NCBI RefSeq assembly: GCF_000321225.1
Contig: NW_004450660.1
Location: 248,001-312,000 of the forward strand
Direction: 5' to 3'
Source: Odobenus rosmarus divergens
Taxonomy: Eukaryota > Chordata > Mammalia > Carnivora > Odobenidae
Length of the DNA: 64,000 nt
The notes beneath the pieces were generated by a model. The model was not told the DNA's origin, searched no databases, and saw nothing but the letters and a program-made list of their open reading frames with translations. Every line of letters starts with the position of its first letter. The stretch's first letter is position 1. Positions 22,285 to 34,547 of the stretch are shown here, piece by piece. The position numbers and the translations under genes were made by a program.

Positions 22285-24095
22285 TATGAAATTCCTCAGA
22301 TATTTATGGAAAAAATAACCAATTTCATTCAAACTCTCCCAAGAAATAGTAAAAAAGAAGATATAACACTTTTCTACATATTTTATGAAGCCAGTATAAT
22401 CCTCATTCCAAAACCCAACAAGGTGATACAAGGATGGAAAATTACTTACCAAAATCCCTTATGAATATAGATATAAAATTATGAAAGATATATAAGCTTC
22501 TACACTGAAAACATGATTGAGAGAAAGAAGATAAATAAATGTAGAGTTTCATGGATTAGAAAATTCAATATATTAAGATGTCAAGAGATTAAATGTAAGC
22601 CCAATAAAAATTATAAGGTTTTTTTTTACAGAAATTAATCAGCTGATTCTAAAATGTACATGGAAATGCAAGAATCCAAGAATAATCCAAGCAATCTTGC
22701 AGATGATTAACACTGGCAGATAACAAGATGTATTATAAAGTTATTGTAACTAGACAATGTGCTATGGGCACAAGCGTAGACAGATTAAATAGAAAAGACT
22801 GGAAGGACACCCACACATATTTGGTAACCTGTGACCTAATTTATGTCAAAGGTGACGTGTTTTCAGTGTGAGGACAGCATGCACTGTAGGGAAAAAAAGC
22901 TTTTGAAAAAAATGACACTGGGTCATTTAAGTACCCACATGGATAAAATAAATATTGACACCTTATACTCACAAAATCAATTCTGTATGAATTGTAGATC
23001 CAAAAGTGGAAGGCAAAGTAAAAGATTTCAGAAAAAGACATAGGAAAATGTCTTCACATTTATGTGATAAGCAAAGATTTCTTAAACTGATAATAGGTGC
23101 TAGTCATAATGAGAAAATACTGATAAATTGGAGATCATTAAAAATTTTTCCTCAAAAAGTATGAATTAAGAGAGAAAAAGGGTAAGCCACAAAGTGAAAG
23201 AAAATACGTCATCTCTATATATAATCTGACAATTCTATCCAGAATAAAGATTTTCTACAATGAAAAGGCAGAAAACCCAGTAGAAAAAGGGGCAAAAGAC
23301 TTGAACAGGCACTTCACAGAAGAGCCTATCCAAATGGCCAGCAAACATAAAAAGGTGCTCAGCATCACTAGTCATAAGGCAAATGCAAATTGAAACCACA
23401 AAATGATACAACTGCACACAGCCAAAGTGGCTAAAATGAAAAGTCAAGTGTTTTTAAGGATGTGGAAAAACAAATTCCTATATACTCTTAGTGGGTGAGA
23501 ACATAAATTGGTACAACCACTTTGGAAAACTTTTGGAAAAGTATCTATTAAAGCTAACCATATGCATACCCTATGACCCTTCCCCCAGTTTCACTCTTAG
23601 ATATATAACCAACAGATTGTGCATATGTTCAATAAAAGACATGCCCAAGAACAGTTATCACAGTACTACTTGTATAATTCCAAAAACAGCAGCAGTATAT
23701 ATTCATCAGTATCTGAGAGGATCAATTACTTGGGACTCTACAATGGAATACCATACAGATGAAAGGAAGAACTAAGGTTGTATGCAACAACATGGATATT
23801 TCATAAATCATGTTCAACAAAAGAAACAAGACAGCACAAATACATGCAATGCAAGATTTCATTTACATAAAGTTCAAAAACAGAAAAACACAATCTATGG
23901 TGTTAAAATTCAGAAGGCTGGGGGTATAATGCCTAAAAGGAGCCATAAGTGGAATTCCTGGGATGATGTCAAGGTTTTGTCAGTTTGGTCTGGATTCTAG
24001 TTACATCAACTTGTTAACTTTGTGAAATTCACTGAGCTGTAAACTTATGACTTGTATAATTTTCTGCATGTTTACTAAAAGGAAAGAAAAAAATT
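22285..24095 (+). mobile_element. Old LINE-1, sense, ORF2 to 3' end
   Basis: From 22380 the L1 ORF2 order is seen in sense ('atgaagccagtataatcctc', then 'tcatggattagaaaattcaa'). It continues through 'cacttcacagaagagcctat' at 23308, GTACAACCACTTTGGAAAAC at 23511 and the 3' end near 24090. Numerous stops and small deletions make it an inactive fossil. The 5' part is missing. Confidence 0.8.
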
Positions 24096-24454
24096 ATGAA
24101 GCATGGCCATTTTATTCCTAGTTTACAGTTAAAGAAACAGGCTGATCGCTGTTAGTATTTTAAACATGAAAGAAGAAGAGCACTAATCCAAATAAACATT
24201 TTAAATTGTGTAAGAGTTGGAAGTCATTCTAAACAAACCCAAAGCAGACAGTTCCTCAATAATCTCATTGCATTTGAATATTCAATGATGCCTTCACACA
24301 AATCAGTCATTTTAAAAAGATCTTCATTACTGGGAATACAAAAAGTGACTTCCTCTAACTGGTCACCTACAGAAGCATTAAAAAATTACCTTACATGAGC
24401 AAATCGGCCCTTGACACCTCAGGATCTGAAGTGTTCCAGAAAGTTTTTTCTTTT

Positions 24455-24679
24455 GGGGCAGCTGGGTGGCTCAGTCAATTGTGTCCAACTCTGGATTTCG
24501 GCTCAGGTCATGATCTCAGGGTCATGATCTCAGGGTTGTGAGATGGAGCCCTATGTTGGGTTCTGCGCTCAGCACTGAGTCAGCTTGGGATTATTTCCCC
24601 TCCCTCTTCCTCTCCCTCTGCTCCTCCCCCTGAGTGCTTGCTCTCTCTCTCTCTCAAATAAATAAAATCTTGTTTAAAG
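24455..24679 (+). mobile_element. CAN-SINE, sense, with internal 14-bp tandem duplication
   Basis: A complete element with head 'ggggcagctgggtggctcag' and an AAATAAATAAAATCTTG end. Inside it 'gtcatgatctcagg' is repeated in tandem at 24507-24520 and 24521-24534. Its right flank was used as the target of the next SINE. Confidence 0.92.
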
Positions 24680-24691
24680 AAGTTTTATCTT

Positions 24692-24876
24692 GGGATGCCT
24701 AGGTGGCTTAGTCGGTTAAGTATCTGCCTTCAGCTCAGGTCATGATCCCAGGGTCCTGGGATCGAGTCCTGCATCGGGCTCCCTGCTCAGTGGGGAGCCT
24801 GCTTCTCCCTCTGCATGCTACCCCCCTGCTTGTGCATGCTCTCTGACAAATAAATAAATAAAATATTTTTTTAAAA
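24692..24876 (+). mobile_element. CAN-SINE, sense, head-to-tail with previous
   Basis: The head 'gggatgcctaggtggcttag' starts at 24692 and the AAATAAATAAATAAAATA tail ends near 24876. A perfect 12-bp duplication, 'aagttttatctt', is at 24680-24691 and 24877-24888. Confidence 0.95.
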
Positions 24877-24889
24877 AAGTTTTATCTTT

Positions 24890-27170
24890 TTACAGGTTAT
24901 ACTTCTGTTCATTGAGCCTGGCAGCGCAAGTAGTTAAGTTTTGGGGGAGTCAAAAGTTATACTGGGTTTTTCCACTGCACAGAGGGTTGGTACTCCTAAC
25001 CCCCCGCTCCCCCCACATTGTTCAAGACTCAACTCTACACCCATATACATATATTCCTACATTTTTGTGAAATTTCACATATCTCCAAAAATTGATCTGT
25101 AGTTTCTAATTAAGAACCCAAGAACCTGTGTTTTAAGGCCAAACATTCAGAGTTTGCCTCTTGCTGCATTTGACACCTTCGGGAGGAGGATGTGTTTTTC
25201 TAGAAGCCCCATGGCAGTAGTCTGCTCAATGCCAGCATTCAATTCATTCATTATTCAATCCAGCTTTTTTTCTGGGAAACGTTTTATTAGGCTAGTCTTT
25301 ACAGCTGAGAAATCCTGAGATTTCAATTTGCTTTCCATTCCTTTAATTCATTATGAAAATACATACAAGCTTCTCTTCTCCATGTATTTTCATTAGCAGA
25401 TCAAAGCAACTGGTTGGAAAAGCAAAAGCACATGGAATCATTTGTTTAACTGCATAATGAATAGCTGGCGTAACTGATTTCGTATGCATCTACCAGATAA
25501 ATTGTGATCTGCATAGTGGTAAGGCCATGATTTTGTTTTTGTTTTGTTCCGTTTTGTTTTGTTTTTCCCTTAAAAGTTCTGCACAAGCTGGAGAAGTGAT
25601 CCAGCAAAGAAAACCAGGACAGGTAGAATGTTCCTTGTACAATGAAAGGAGACAGCAGATTTTTTTTTTCCTAATTGAGGCATGAATCAGCTGCATTGTA
25701 TGTGCTGCACGTGGGGCTGGGCCCAGGGAGAGAATGGGGTTTGCTAAGGGAGAGTCTCTCTGACTTTGTGAAAAGGTCAGACAGCATTGGCAGAGAGCCG
25801 TGATCCTGGGCAGAACTGAGCTCACATAGGGAGAGACATGGGCATGTGTTCTTTCCAACTCTGAAAGTTTTGCCCTGGACTATGTTTTTTGTCTCCCTAA
25901 GGATCAGCAACTTGTGCCCCAGGGGATTTGGAAGGGCAACCCAGCATGTGACTCTGATTAGAGAAGAAGCCCCTGATCATGTAAGAATAGTATTTCTTCT
26001 TTCATATTCCATTTTAAAATTACCTAAAATGTTTGTGTATTTTTTTCTCTCTTCAAAATCATTAATAAAGATGCTAAAACAGCACGTGACCTTGATTCCT
26101 TCCACCCACTGACCAGACACCTCTCTTTAGTAGATCCAGTAGCATTTATCACTCTGACCACCTTGAAAAATAGAATTGTCAACCTGCCAGTGTGCCTTTT
26201 TTTCAGCAAATTAAACTTAAAATTGGAGCTTTGTGAGATCCCACTGTAACTTCTCCTACTTATTTTAAATAGCAAACAGATCGTAGGATTATTTCTAGAT
26301 AACCACCCTCACTCACTATAATCAGGTTTAAGCTTCATAATTTATAGCAGTGTATTATGAAAGAAGAAATGCTTGTAAGATTCTGGACCCAGTTACTGCT
26401 ACCCAGTAGCAACCGTTTATGGATGGTCACTTACAGTCAAGGCACTTTAAAATCATAGTTTTAGTCAATTACAAAGATATTTTACATAATGAACATGGTG
26501 TGTCTGGGCTTAAGGTTTTGATCTGTGCTCTGATTCTTGATTTTACATGAACCACTTCAAAAGCGTCATGGTTGGGGGTAGAGTTTGAGGAGGGGTGAAT
26601 TCTCTGGGGCCTGAGCAATTTTAGAACTATTGACTTCTGAATGATGAGGTTTCCTGACATTCTTTTCCCTTGCTTCTTATAAAGGGTTACTTGGTCAGGC
26701 TGTCCATTTCTTTTGAGTATTCATATTGGCTGTTCCTGCGAAAGATCTCCAAATGAAGTGTCACATTCATTTAATAATTAATGCCTCCTTTTCTCTTGAC
26801 CCTTAGTTTTTGCCTGGATTTCGATTATTCATAGTCCTGTGGGAGTGTGTGTGAATTCAATTCACGTGTGGTCCTAAAACTTCCCATTAAGTGTTAAACT
26901 CTAGTAGTTTCAAACTTCTCTCCCAATGCCCTGATAATCTATAAAATTACTACTTATTTGATCTGTTTCACCCACTTTCTCATTTTTATAGCTGTCCATT
27001 CTCTAATTCAGAGGCAACAAAAATTTTACATGTCCTAAAACAGGCAATTTAAAAGGGGAGAAAACTCAGACAACTGGTTGACCCCAAGTTTGGATGATAC
27101 TGAAATAAAAACTAGGTATTTTTTTTTTCCCACTTGCCTTTCGTTAACATTTGATTGCTGCTGCTGGCTT
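24890..27170. other. Intergenic, largely unique
   Basis: There is no gene and no repeat I can name. The part around 25240-25500 is A/T-rich with several TAAT-type motifs and a few CpGs. It could contain a regulatory element, but nothing in the sequence proves it. Confidence 0.5.
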
Positions 27171-27174
27171 GGAG

Positions 27175-27350
27175 TTGGGTGAGCTCAATGACCTGGAACC
27201 AGAAAGGGGTTCAAATCCAAGATTTGATACTGTGGTACCAACTTACTGTTTGTCTTTGGACATCTCTGGAGCCCCAATTTCCTCACTGCTACATTAGAAA
27301 TAATGGCACACAAATTATGAGGGTTTTGAATAAAAATATATATGCTCAGC
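27175..27350 (+). repeat. MIR SINE, sense
   Basis: It shows 'aaaggggttcaaatccaaga', 'ccaatttcctcactgctaca' and 'gggttttgaataaaaatata' in MIR order. Confidence 0.6.
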
Positions 27351-27544
27351 ACCTACCGTTCATTTTTATTGAATTAGGATATACACACAGAGCAGCGCAC
27401 ATAACATAGGTATATGCAGCTTCATGAATTTTCACAAATTGAATATTCTCATGAAACTAACACCCAGATCAAGAAACAACAATACTAACATCCCAGAAGC
27501 CTCTGTGCGCCCCTTCGGATTACTATCCCTCAAGGGTACATATA

Positions 27545-27785
27545 AAGTTTCTCAAACTCAGCACTATTGACATTTGGAGCCAGGTAATTCTTCGTGATGG
27601 AGTGGTGTGATTCTTACCTCTGTAAGGATGATTAGCAGCATCCCTGACCTCTACCAATTAGATGTCAGTAGTACCTCCCCCAAATCTGGGAAGATATGAC
27701 AATCAAAGAGTATCCAGATACTGCCAAATGCTCAGGGGCACAGAGCATGAGGAGCAAAAAATCCCCCTGAGCTGAGAACCACTAG
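27545..27785. mobile_element. Ancient non-autonomous DNA transposon
   Basis: It begins 'tttctcaaactcagcactat' and ends 'ctgagctgagaaccactagt'. These ends are near-inverted (TTCTCAAACT versus AGAACCACT), as in hAT-type MER elements. The middle matches a repeat that I recognise by its phrase 'agcagcatccctgacctcta'. Family name not assigned. Confidence 0.6.
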
Positions 27786-28759
27786 TATATACTGTGCGTT
27801 ATGGAGCCAGAACCTCAGGCCAAGAGGGACCCCTCCCATGTGAGCTGCCATTGGTTCTCCAGTCTTCCGCATTCTGTGGTAACTTACCAGCACCAGCTGC
27901 AATAGGCAGAAACTTCAGGTAGGTTCCTAACCATCAGTCCCTGGGTCTGGGGCCCCAAAGGTCTTGCTTCTGTTCCCATTTCTCCACAGTTTCTATCTCC
28001 CACTGCCAGTGGAAGTTTTAATTGGTTCAACAACTTGGGAAAACTGTTGGCAGTATTTATTAAGTATTTAAGAACCTGAGCGTATGCTTACCCCTGTGAT
28101 TCCCTTTTGAGTATCTATTCAATCATTAACCTTTTCCTGAAAGAACTGAAGTAACTTGCAACCACAACATTAATACGTTCATTAACTTTCCTATTTTATT
28201 GGAGTCTTACAGCTGAAAATAAGATATATTATTTCCTTGATATGTAGGATAAGCAAATCCAAGAGCTCAGGATTTGTATTAATTGTTTTGTAGTAAATGA
28301 TCTTATAATTTGAATCAAATCCGAATGAATCTATACATCATGACTGTTTGATATGTCTCTGAAATCTCTTTTAAGTCATTATGCTTCTACTTTTTTTTCT
28401 TGAAATTTGTTAGATGAAGGAACTGGTGTTTTTTCCTGTAGAGCTTCTGACCATCTGAATTTTGTTGATTGAACCCGCATGGTGTGGTTTAATATTTTTA
28501 CCTGTTTTCCTGTTCTCTGCAAATGGTAGTTAGAAAGAGGTGTCCTCAGATACAGCTTTGATACTTTTGGAAATATTCTCTGTAATGCTGGTATACTCTG
28601 CCACCAAGAGGCATAATTTGGGCAATAAAGTTTAGATCCATTAATTCATTAGAGCTGTAGTATAGGAACGGTTTAAATCTTGTTTTTCTCCTGTATTTAT
28701 TAGTTTATACTGCAAAAAAGAGAATGCCTCATTCTATCACTTGTTTAACCAATAATAAA

Positions 28760-29154
28760 TTTTTTAAAGTTTTTATTTAAATTCCAGTTAGCATACAGTA
28801 CAGTATTGGTTTCAGGTGTACAATATAGTGATTCAACACTTCCATGCATCACCTGGTGCTCATCATGGCAAGTGTGCTCCTTAATCCCCATCACCTGTTT
28901 CACCCATCTCCCACCCACCTCCGTTCTGTAAACCATCAGTTTGTTCCCTATAATTAAGAGTCTGTTTCTTGCTTTACCTCTTTCTCTTTTTTTGCCCCTT
29001 TGCTCATTTGTTTTGTTTCTTAAGATGTGGTATATATAAACAATGGTATATTACTCAGCCATCAAAAAGAATGAAATCTTGCCATTTGCAATGACATGGA
29101 TGGAGCTAGAGAGTATTATGCTAAGGAAAATAAACCAGTTAGAGAAAGACAAAT
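28760..29154 (-). mobile_element. LINE-1 3' end, antisense, with inverted 5' part
   Basis: 28760-29022 is the complement of an L1 3' UTR. 29023-29154 is sense L1 ORF2 end ('tattactcagccatcaaaaa', 'gacatggatggagctagaga'). In L1 order the two pieces are nearly contiguous. The block is flanked by ACCAATAATAAA at 28748-28759 and ACCAATAGTAAA at 29155-29166 (one mismatch). This is a single twin-primed insertion. Confidence 0.88.
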
Positions 29155-29537
29155 ACCAATAGTAAAATTCTTATAGGAAATTGAGGATTCTTTCCCTTTA
29201 TTTACAATTAAAAAAAAGATTTATTCACCAGCATCTTAGGATTAATTACATCTTTTGTCTCTTTATAAACCAACAGGTTTAAACTTTTTAATATGTTTCC
29301 AATTATTATCCCTATATACAAATCGTCCCATCTTTGACCAGCAGAGATCTCTTCAAGTAAGCTTCTGATTCCTTTTAACATGGTTAGTAGTTTTTGATAG
29401 TTTCCTTGATATTTGACATAATGAGATGTTCTAAACTCATACTGTACCTATCTTTCTGTGAACCTAGAATCAGTCATTTCTCCCAAGAGTCATGGTTCCT
29501 TTCAATGGGAAATGATATTTCAAGACCACAATCTAGG

Positions 29538-29574
29538 TGCATTAGTCAGGATTCTCCAGAGGAAAAGAACCAGT

Positions 29575-29621
<47 letters not shown>

Positions 29622-30021
29622 ATAAAGAGATTTATTACAGGGAATTGGCTCAGTGAGTCAGCAAGCTAGAGACCTAGGAGAGCCAATGATGTAGTTCAGC
29701 CTGGAAACCTCAAAAATGCTGGCTAATGTTTCAGTTTTCAGTCTGAAGGCAGGAAAAAAAGCTAGTGTCTCCAGTCTGAAGACAGTGAGGCAGAGAGAAA
29801 CCTCTCTTACTTATAGGAAGTGAGACTTTTTGTTCTATTCAGGCTTTCAACAGATTGAGGCCCACATGCATTAGGGAGGGCAATCTGCTTTAGACAGTCT
29901 ACCATTATCAGTGTTAATCTCATTCCAAAACATCCTCACAGAAACATGCATGAAAATGTTTGATCAAATATCTGGGTACTGTGGGTCCCAGTAAAGTTTG
30001 ATGCTTAAAATTAACCATCAC
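29538..30021 (-). mobile_element. MaLR-type solo LTR, antisense
   Basis: It opens 'tgcattagtcaggattctcc' and closes 'aaaattaaccatca', the complement of the ends of a MaLR-like LTR. Typical internal text includes 'tttgttctattcaggctttc' and 'ggagggcaatctgctttaga'. It contains a (TG)n run at 29578-29618. No internal viral genes are present. Confidence 0.7.
29578..29618. repeat. (TG)n microsatellite
   Basis: About twenty uninterrupted units within the LTR at 29.5-30.0 kb, probably grown from the short alternating tract native to this LTR family. Confidence 0.95.
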
Positions 30022-30429
30022 CCTGGGTGCTAGGAGTGCTCAGTACTGCTGAGTTTCCAGTTGTTTCTAGTCATTTTCAATGCACAGAACTAGGAAATAT
30101 TTTTTAATGATATACATCATGAATTCATGCTGACACGTCTTCCTGTCATCTTTCTTTAAATTTTTTTAGCATTTGCACATACAGACACATATTTCTCCCC
30201 CTCCTTCTTAGAGAATTGGTAACCTACTAAAACGTTTCCATGCAACTTACATTTTTCACTGAAAAATGCATTCTGGAGAGCACCCACAGCAGTAAACAAA
30301 GATGATCCCATTCTGTTTTGGAGCTTGGATGTAATGAGTAATATATATTTGGTTCTTTCCATCTATTGCTTTACAAATGACCCAGCAATGAATTGTGTAG
30401 CTACACGTGTACCTACACGTGTTTATAGT

Positions 30430-31110
30430 TTTACCAACGATTCCTTCCAATGGATTCCTAGAAGTTGGATTTCTTGGTCAAAAGTTAAATATATATGTAA
30501 TTTTGGTAGATATGGCTAAATTCTTCTTTACAGAGCTCTTACAATTTTGTATTCTCTCCAGTGGTGTTTGAGAATGCCTGTTTGCTCCCAAGTTCACCAA
30601 CCTAATCAGTTGACAAACTTCTGGATTTTTCCAATCTGACAAGTGAGAAATAGTATTTGAGCATAGTTTTAATTTGAGTTTTTTCTTATAGTGAGAAATA
30701 CTTTTCATATGTTGAACATCCATTTTGCCTTTCTTATTCTGTGAATTATCTGATTATCTAGCCCATTTTTTTGTATAGGAATTTTGGTATTTTTTATTTT
30801 TTTAGAAAATAAGTACATAGGAATATTAACCATATGTGATATATTACAAATATTTTTTTCCAAGATTGTCATTTTTAGAACTCTAATTATGGTGTCTTTT
30901 GTAAAAAAAAGGTTAGTTTTTATATATTTTTTGGTTCTATAAAATCATTTAATCTATGTTTTTCCATTTCCTAGATTTTGATTGATCATTAAGGAAGTTT
31001 TCCTCATTCACAGGTGACAGAAGAGCCCACCCTTGTTTTTTTATTTGATTGTTTTGTTTTGCTGTTTTATTTTTAAACACTTGAATGATTTTTGTTTTTT
31101 TAAATCTGTT
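30430..31110 (-). mobile_element. Old LINE-1, antisense (copy A)
   Basis: The complement of the late L1M ORF2 region is seen: 'ggattcctagaagttggatt', 'cagtggtgtttgagaatgcc', then 'ggtgtcttttgtaaaaaaaa'. It is followed by a second antisense copy of the same L1 interval. Confidence 0.7.
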
Positions 31111-31269
31111 TGATTTTCTTCTGGCATGGAAGTTGCTGTCAAAAAGTCTAATGTCAGTTGGATTTTCTATTACTTATAAGTGACTTACTGTTTTTTCTTG
31201 GAAGTTCAGTAGTTTTACTAGAAAAATATCTCAATTTTGATCTTTGTTATCCAGTGTTGTTCAGTTATC

Positions 31270-31735
31270 CCAAGTATAGAGTGTACCTATTCAAAGTGGA
31301 ATGTCAGTCATTGTTCAAGTTCTGCTGAGTATATCCTTGAAGTAGACTTACTGAGTCATAAGGTATGTACATCAAGCTTTAGGAGATATCCTCAAAGAGT
31401 TTCCCAAAGTTGTTGTACCTATTTGCATTTCAACCAGCACTGTAAGAGTTTTGATGGCTCCACATCCTCCCCAACACTTGACATCTCCACCCATTTCATT
31501 TGAACTCTTTGGATATGTGTGCAGTAGTATCTCATTACAGTTTTAATCTGCATTTTTCTGATGGCTAAAAAAGTTGGGCACATTGTCATATCTTCCCTTC
31601 ACCATTTAGATATGGTAGTCTCCCCTAACCACCTGGGATAGAAATTGCAAGTATTTTCCCAAGTTTGACATTTTTAAACTCTAATTATGATGTATTTTGT
31701 TAAAAAAAAAGGTTTTAGTTTTTATATATATTTTT
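31270..31735 (-). mobile_element. Old LINE-1, antisense (copy B)
   Basis: It covers the same L1 interval as copy A, in the same orientation: 'gaagtagacttactgagtca', 'ttcaaccagcactgtaagag', 'ctctaattatgatgtatttt'. The shared end (about 30866-30935 versus 31664-31730) is strikingly alike. Confidence 0.7.
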
Positions 31736-31744
31736 GCTTTTTCC

Positions 31745-32169
31745 TTATTTTTTGATGGTTTTGCTTTCCATGGTTTCAGTTACCTGTGGTCAACTGTGAT
31801 CCAGAAGCAGATGATCCTCTTTCTGGTGAATGGTCAGAAAGTCAATAGTAGCCTAATGTTCTGTCACAGTGCCAGTGTCACTTCATTTTATTATCTCACA
31901 ATATCACAAGGATGAGTACAGCATAAGACGAGATTTTGAGAGAGAGAGAGAGACCATATTCACATGACTTTTATTGCAGTATATTGTTACAATCGTTCTA
32001 TTGTATTATTAGGTGTTGTGAATCTCTAACTATGCCTAATTTATAAATTATCATAGGTATGTATGTACAGGATAAAACATGGTACACATAGGGTTTGGTG
32101 CTATCTGAGGTTCTGGACATCCACTAGGGATCTTGGAACATATCCCTTGTGGGGAAGGAGGGACTCCTG
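31745..32169. mobile_element. Tigger-type (pogo) non-autonomous DNA transposon
   Basis: Its body 'ggttttgctttccatggttt', 'agttacctgtggtcaactgt' and its right end 'gggatcttggaacatatccc' to 'ggagggactcctgta' match a Tigger-derived MITE. The right end meets TA at 32170-32171. The left end is degraded. A TIR-like 'tagtctcccctaacc' lies upstream at about 31616 but may be chance. Confidence 0.7.
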
Positions 32170-32171
32170 TA

Positions 32172-33146
32172 ATTCTCTTTTGTGAAGTGTTTATTCAACC
32201 CTTTTGCCATTTTTTTTTCAAAGTGCATTATCTTCTTTTCCTTTCCCTGCTTATAGAACTTCCTTCCAGGTGATCTACCTATGAACCAGTTGGCAGAGGT
32301 AAGGATGACAAGCATTCTTCCCATTTTATGACCTGCCTTTTCACTTCTTATGACTTGCCAATGATGTCTTTCAATGAAAAGAAGTTCTGCAATTTATTAT
32401 TTTTTTTATTGATTTTAGGATGGAGATGTGGGTCAGAATAGCTTCACAGTTATTGTTCTTGCAAAACGGTAAAAAAACATGGCTTTGTGCTTTGAGTTCT
32501 CTCTCCTCTTCTTTTTATACCACTGGTACCTAAAACATCTCCCTCCTTTCCCCCATTGTTCATGTTGCACTCAATTTCATTTCCACTCATAGCAGTTTTG
32601 AACTTACTGGGGGACTTTGTCCTAAAAGGAAGCTTTGGTCTATGGGTTTTGAGATGTGAGCATTCACAGTACCCAGATAGCCCCAGTTCTGTCAGACCCT
32701 ACCATGCACTCACCTAAAACCTGGAATGTGTGGAAGTCCTGTCTAGTCTCAGCTACTGTCCCCAGTTGCCTGCCATAACTCTCTCAGTACTTTCTGGAAA
32801 TTTTGTTTTTGATTTTGTTTTTATCTCAGATCCATCAGATGTCCCATGCCTCCTCTGCAGATACCATATAGGTCTTGAAACTATCAAATTTGTCCTCACC
32901 CCACTTATATTTTGGGGCTCTTGGAGATGTCATGTCACCTAGTTTGGGTGACTTATGTTATATACATGTTTTGGTTATGCTATCATAATTTCCCTGCTTG
33001 TCTTCATGAAATGATTTGGGAAGATTATACATGTGTATAATATATAGAGTCTTCATCATCTTCCCTGAATTTCTCTCACTATAATTATTATCATTCTCAT
33101 CTTGCAGAGGGAGAACCAAGCCCTTAGAAAATCTTGATCAAAACCA
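32172..33146. other. Intergenic, no assigned element
   Basis: No gene. Diverged sequence with no repeat I can name with confidence. Confidence 0.5.
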
Positions 33147-33154
33147 GATAATGG

Positions 33155-33355
33155 GGATGCCTGGGTGGCTCAGTCAGTTAAGCATCTGCCTTCCACTCAG
33201 GTCAAATCCCCAGGTCCTGGGATCGAGTCCCCCATTGGGACTCCTGCTGAGCAGAGAGCCTGCTTCTCCCTCTGCCCGCCACTCTCCCTGCTTGTGCTCA
33301 TTCTCTCTCTCTCTCTCTGACAAATAAATAATAAAATCTTAAAAAAAAAAAGCTC
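33155..33355 (+). mobile_element. CAN-SINE, sense
   Basis: The head is 'ggatgcctgggtggctcagt'. The tail ends in eleven A near 33351. The duplication 'gataatgg' is at 33147-33154 and 33356-33363. Confidence 0.92.
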
Positions 33356-33410
33356 GATAATGGTAGTATATGGAATGGGAATCAAGCCTATTTCTACAAA
33401 CTCCAAGGTT

Positions 33411-33601
33411 GTTATTTTTTTTTAAAGATTTTATTTATTTATTTGTCAGAGAGAGACACAAGCTGGGGGAATGGCAGGCAGAGGGAGAAGCAGGTTCCCT
33501 ACTGAGCAAGGAGCCCAATGTGGGACTGGATACCAGTACCCTGGGATCATGACCTGAGCTGAAAGTAAGCACTTAACTGACTGAGCCACCCAGACATCCC
33601 G
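33411..33601 (-). mobile_element. CAN-SINE, antisense
   Basis: It runs from a T tract at 33415 to the head complement 'gagccacccagacatccc'. A perfect duplication 'aactccaaggtt' is at 33399-33410 and 33602-33613. It faces the previous SINE tail to tail, 55 bp apart. Confidence 0.93.
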
Positions 33602-33659
33602 AACTCCAAGGTTTTAATTCTTCTATTCTATGACCTATTTTTATTGATTTATTTGTTTG

Positions 33660-33769
33660 TTTTTTAAGATTTTATTTTTAAGTAATCTCTGTCACCAACA
33701 TGGAGCTCGGACTCACAACCCCGAGATCAAGAGTCACATGCTCCACCAACTGAGCCAGCCAGGCACCCC
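33660..33769 (-). mobile_element. CAN-SINE, short form, antisense
   Basis: The T-rich end 'ttttttaagattttattttt' continues to the head complement 'gagccagccaggcacccc'. It lacks the central part of the other copies and matches the shorter SINE subtype. Confidence 0.85.
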
Positions 33770-33962
33770 TATTTATATTTATTTTTATCTAATAAAAAAA
33801 ATCATTGTCTGGCATGTTTCATAACATATATAATATTTTAATCATCTGTATAAACATAATTTATAAGTAAATAAAACTACAATTATTGGGGGTGTTCAAA
33901 ATACTTTAACTGCTCAGTAAAACTTTAAAACTTCACAGTTTTAAAAAATATATAAAGATCTA

Positions 33963-34159
33963 TGGGCACCTGGGTTGCTCAGTCAGTTAAGCTTCTAACT
34001 CTTGGTTTCAGCTCAGGTCATGATCTCTGGGTCCTGGGATTGAGCCCCATGTCAGGTTCTGTGTTCAATAGCGAGTCTGCTTGAAATTCTCTCTCTCCCT
34101 CTGACCCTCTCCCTGCTCTCTCTCTCAAATAAATAAATAAATAAAATCCTTTAAAAATG
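33963..34159 (+). mobile_element. CAN-SINE, sense
   Basis: The head is 'gggcacctgggttgctcagt' and the tail AAATAAATAAATAAATAAAA. A perfect duplication 'taaagatcta' is at 33953-33962 and 34160-34169. Confidence 0.94.
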
Positions 34160-34547
34160 TAAAGATCTAGCAACTTAATCAGCGTGCTTTAAACTATGTA
34201 ACAGGAAGTTTAAGTACTTGCTATAATGAAGAAAATAAGAATCCTAGAAAACAAAGATTCATTTTAATCTTCTTTATAATAGCCAGTTGTTATAATGTGA
34301 GGAAAGACAATGAAAATACATGAGAAATTATAAACAACGGCTTTCATATTGTGGATTCCGATGTTGTGGATACCCAAATTTCATATGCAACAGAAAATAC
34401 AAATTACTGAAGTTTCATATCACATTAGCTGAATTGGGAAAACAACATCTATTTGGAGAGATAAACATTTGATGGAAATTGGCTAAACACTACACACCAG
34501 GCTATTTTTTCCCTTCCTTCACTGTTGCTTAAAAGTATAATAAAGAG

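Noticed and set aside
31612..31640. Possible left terminal repeat of the Tigger element, displaced by an L1 insertion
   Set aside because: The similarity is short, and the surrounding L1 text reads through it continuously enough that chance cannot be excluded.
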